Assembly (NCBI GenBank): GCA_030616835.1
Contig: JAUWWP010000138.1
Span: 1 to 6,914, forward strand
Direction of reading: 5' to 3'
Source of the DNA: Deltaproteobacteria bacterium
GTDB lineage: Bacteria; Desulfobacterota; G020345765
DNA: 6,914 bases
The position numbers and the translations under genes are program-made. The notes under the pieces are model-generated. The model made no database searches. It worked only from the letters and a program-made list of their open reading frames with translations, and had not been told where the DNA came from. Shown one piece after another: positions 6,012 through 6,914 of this stretch (positions are counted from its first letter, which is position 1; each line of letters starts with the position of its first letter).

Positions 6012-6626
6012 CTACTTCTCATAAACGAGATAATTTACGTTTATCGTGTATAGTCCGGATGGGAATTTCTGGTTCCTTAAATCAATTTTAAAATCTACAC
6101 ATACTCTATCCCCAAGCGCATCTCCAGCAGTAGTCGACCCGGTCCATAGGGTAAAGAAGCTAGGTCCAGCAGCAGGATAGTTTATATCTCCACCGCCATC
6201 CACATGCACCCAGGATGTAGGAAAGGCGCCCATTCCACTTGCGTCATTTACTGCCTTCGTTCCCCTCATCTCTATTCTACACTTCATAATGTCACCATCA
6301 GGAGGATCTGTGCCAGGACCTCCCTGAGAGTCATACAGGAATGAGGTGAAATCAGGGTTAGCCGCTACGCCGTAATCACAAGTAGAGAGAACCCTAATCC
6401 TATGAAGGGTGTCAAGAATTAGAAAACCATTCTGGATCATCCCGGGTTTGACTCCTGCTCCCTGAGTGTTCTTATACAGCTTAATATAAACAACCCCGCT
6501 TCCCAGGTTAAATGAGAGCAGACCGCTAACAGTATCCGTATCCCCGCTAGGAACCAAAGCATATCCTGTCGCTCCCAAACCTAAAATTAAGCCCACTGCT
6601 AATGCTATAACTATCAGCTTTTTCAT
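6012..6626 (-). CDS. Pilin-like major fibre subunit
   Basis: A 204-residue exported protein, probably the major structural subunit. It has a Sec signal peptide (MKKLIVIALAV, ending GYA at 23), then a small beta-rich, Gly- and Asp-rich mature domain with Cys83, 116 and 176. It ends FPSGLYTINVNYLVYEK, so a Gly sits exactly 14 residues from the C terminus, followed by alternating hydrophobic residues and a Tyr near the end. In classical chaperone-usher pilins this is the beta-zipper strand that the chaperone grips. There is no type IV pilin or sortase motif. The ATG at 6626-6624 is chosen over a GTG four codons upstream because AGGTGG (6640-6635) is eight bases before the ATG and overlaps the GTG. 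First gene of the operon, with a structured leader upstream and a strong hairpin behind. Alternatives are a spore-coat-U-like or other secreted beta-sandwich protein. Confidence 0.7.
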   Translation of the reverse strand: MKKLIVIALAVGLILGLGATGYALVPSGDTDTVSGLLSFNLGSGVVYIKLYKNTQGAGVKPGMIQNGFLILDTLHRIRVLSTCDYGVAANPDFTSFLYDSQGGPGTDPPDGDIMKCRIEMRGTKAVNDASGMGAFPTSWVHVDGGGDINYPAAGPSFFTLWTGSTTAGDALGDRVCVDFKIDLRNQKFPSGLYTINVNYLVYEK

Positions 6627-6634
6627 TTTTTTCA

Positions 6635-6640
6635 CCACCT
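6635..6640 (-). promoter_or_regulatory. Ribosome binding site of the subunit gene
   Basis: AGGTGG on the minus strand lies eight bases before ATG 6626-6624. It overlaps the in-frame GTG at 6638-6636, which rules out that GTG as the start and gives a signal peptide beginning MKKL. Confidence 0.75.
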
Positions 6641-6667
6641 TTCATTTTTGTTTTGTAATCCTTCCTT

Positions 6668-6708
6668 GGGGCCTCTGCCTAAAATTTACAGGCAGAGGGC
6701 ATTACCCC
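6668..6708 (-). promoter_or_regulatory. Structured leader of the fibre operon
   Basis: On the minus strand CCTCTGCCT (6698-6690) pairs with AGGCAGAGG (6680-6672) around a nine-base A/T-rich loop. An outer GGGG (6708-6705) can pair with CCCC (6671-6668), leaving TAATGC as a one-sided bulge. It ends 41 bases before the start codon. No T run follows, so it is not a terminator for an upstream gene. It could stabilise the message or be a regulatory RNA element. It does not match any riboswitch consensus I can recall. Confidence 0.5.
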
Positions 6709-6820
6709 TTGCAAAACCCAAAGTTTTCCTTTTTATCGAAATGAATGAACGAATTAATTGAACACCCACCTTTTTAATGGGCAAATTCTGGTACAGATAA
6801 TGGGAAAATGCTAGAATAGT

Positions 6821-6840
6821 TCAGTAGCTACTTCTACTGA
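6821..6840. repeat. Inverted repeat at a composition boundary
   Basis: TCAGTAG (6821-6827) and CTACTGA (6834-6840) form a 7-bp inverted repeat with a six-base spacer. It contains the 10-bp palindrome AGTAGCTACT (6823-6832). It lies exactly where the A/T-rich upstream region gives way to GC-rich sequence, and could be an operator or the end of an inserted element. Confidence 0.4.
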
Positions 6841-6914
6841 ATGTGGTGGCCGCGGTCGGGCGAATCGGACGGAATTCAATAGATTCTGCGCGGCTCGATG
6901 GGTCCTCACACGCC
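6841..6914. other. GC-rich segment of unknown identity at the right edge
   Basis: These 74 bases contain 46 G or C (62%), well above the rest of the window. The minus strand is open in two frames and the plus strand in at least one, none of which I recognise. One minus-strand frame reads to a TGA just inside the inverted repeat (ending FSRSSY), so it may be the 3' end of a gene entering from the right, perhaps within a mobile element. Between here and the subunit gene (6709-6820) I see only A/T-rich sequence with no clear promoter. Confidence 0.4.

Noticed and set aside
6705..6708. Cyclic-di-GMP or other known riboswitch in the subunit leader
   Set aside because: The GGGG-stem-CCCC fold lacks the conserved core sequences of any class I can recall, so only an unnamed structured leader is claimed.
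6715..6825. Possible -10 boxes CATTAT and GATAAA upstream of the subunit gene
   Set aside because: Neither has a convincing -35 box at 16-18 bases; the best pairings match only three of six -35 positions. The TTTGGGTTTTGC stretch also fails the sigma-54 -24/-12 spacing.
1..6914. CRISPR array, tRNA or rRNA genes
   Set aside because: I saw no regularly spaced repeats of the right size and no tRNA or rRNA signature on either strand.

Overview
The window looks like a piece of chromosome from an uncultivated diderm (outer-membrane-bearing) bacterium. The evidence is a roughly 40% G+C composition, free use of AGA/AGG and ATA codons, clear Shine-Dalgarno sites, Sec signal peptides on nearly every intact protein, and a long protein built mostly of outer-membrane beta-barrel-like strands. 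I cannot name the lineage. All intact genes lie on the minus strand, so the locus reads from right to left.

Right to middle (6626 to 1154) is one compact operon of four exported proteins. In order they are a 204-residue pilin-like subunit, a PapD-like two-domain periplasmic chaperone (278 residues), a two-domain secreted protein whose N-terminal half resembles a DNRLRE/CBM96 carbohydrate-binding domain and whose C-terminal half looks like a second pilin-like subunit (278 residues), and a 1022-residue protein with two periplasmic Ig-like domains, a long beta-barrel region, two SdrD/Cna-B-like domains and a PKD domain. The content and order match the logic of a chaperone-usher fibre system: major subunit, chaperone, tip adhesin, outer-membrane assembly pore. 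None of the four is an obvious member of the classical families, so I read this as a highly divergent or analogous system. A perfect 14-bp inverted repeat separates the subunit gene from the rest and could set a high subunit-to-machinery ratio. A folded leader precedes the subunit gene.

Downstream of the operon (1153 to 355) is a decay zone. It holds a collapsed pilin gene (a signal peptide joined out of frame to a C-terminal subunit strand), a frameshifted 33-codon scrap of a sigma-54-dependent AAA+ activator on the opposite strand, and a 156-codon reading frame whose C-terminal half resembles the second domain of the chaperone. The pilin and chaperone pieces are in the same order and strand as in the intact operon, which suggests the ruins of a second copy.

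The left end (1-285) carries the start of a nucleotidyltransferase (MNT, antitoxin-like) gene with a good promoter, tandem 22/23-bp repeats in its leader, a strong ribosome site and a one-base frameshift in a G run. The right end (6841-6914) is a short GC-rich stretch (62%) unlike its surroundings, next to an inverted repeat. It may be the edge of another element, but I could not identify it.
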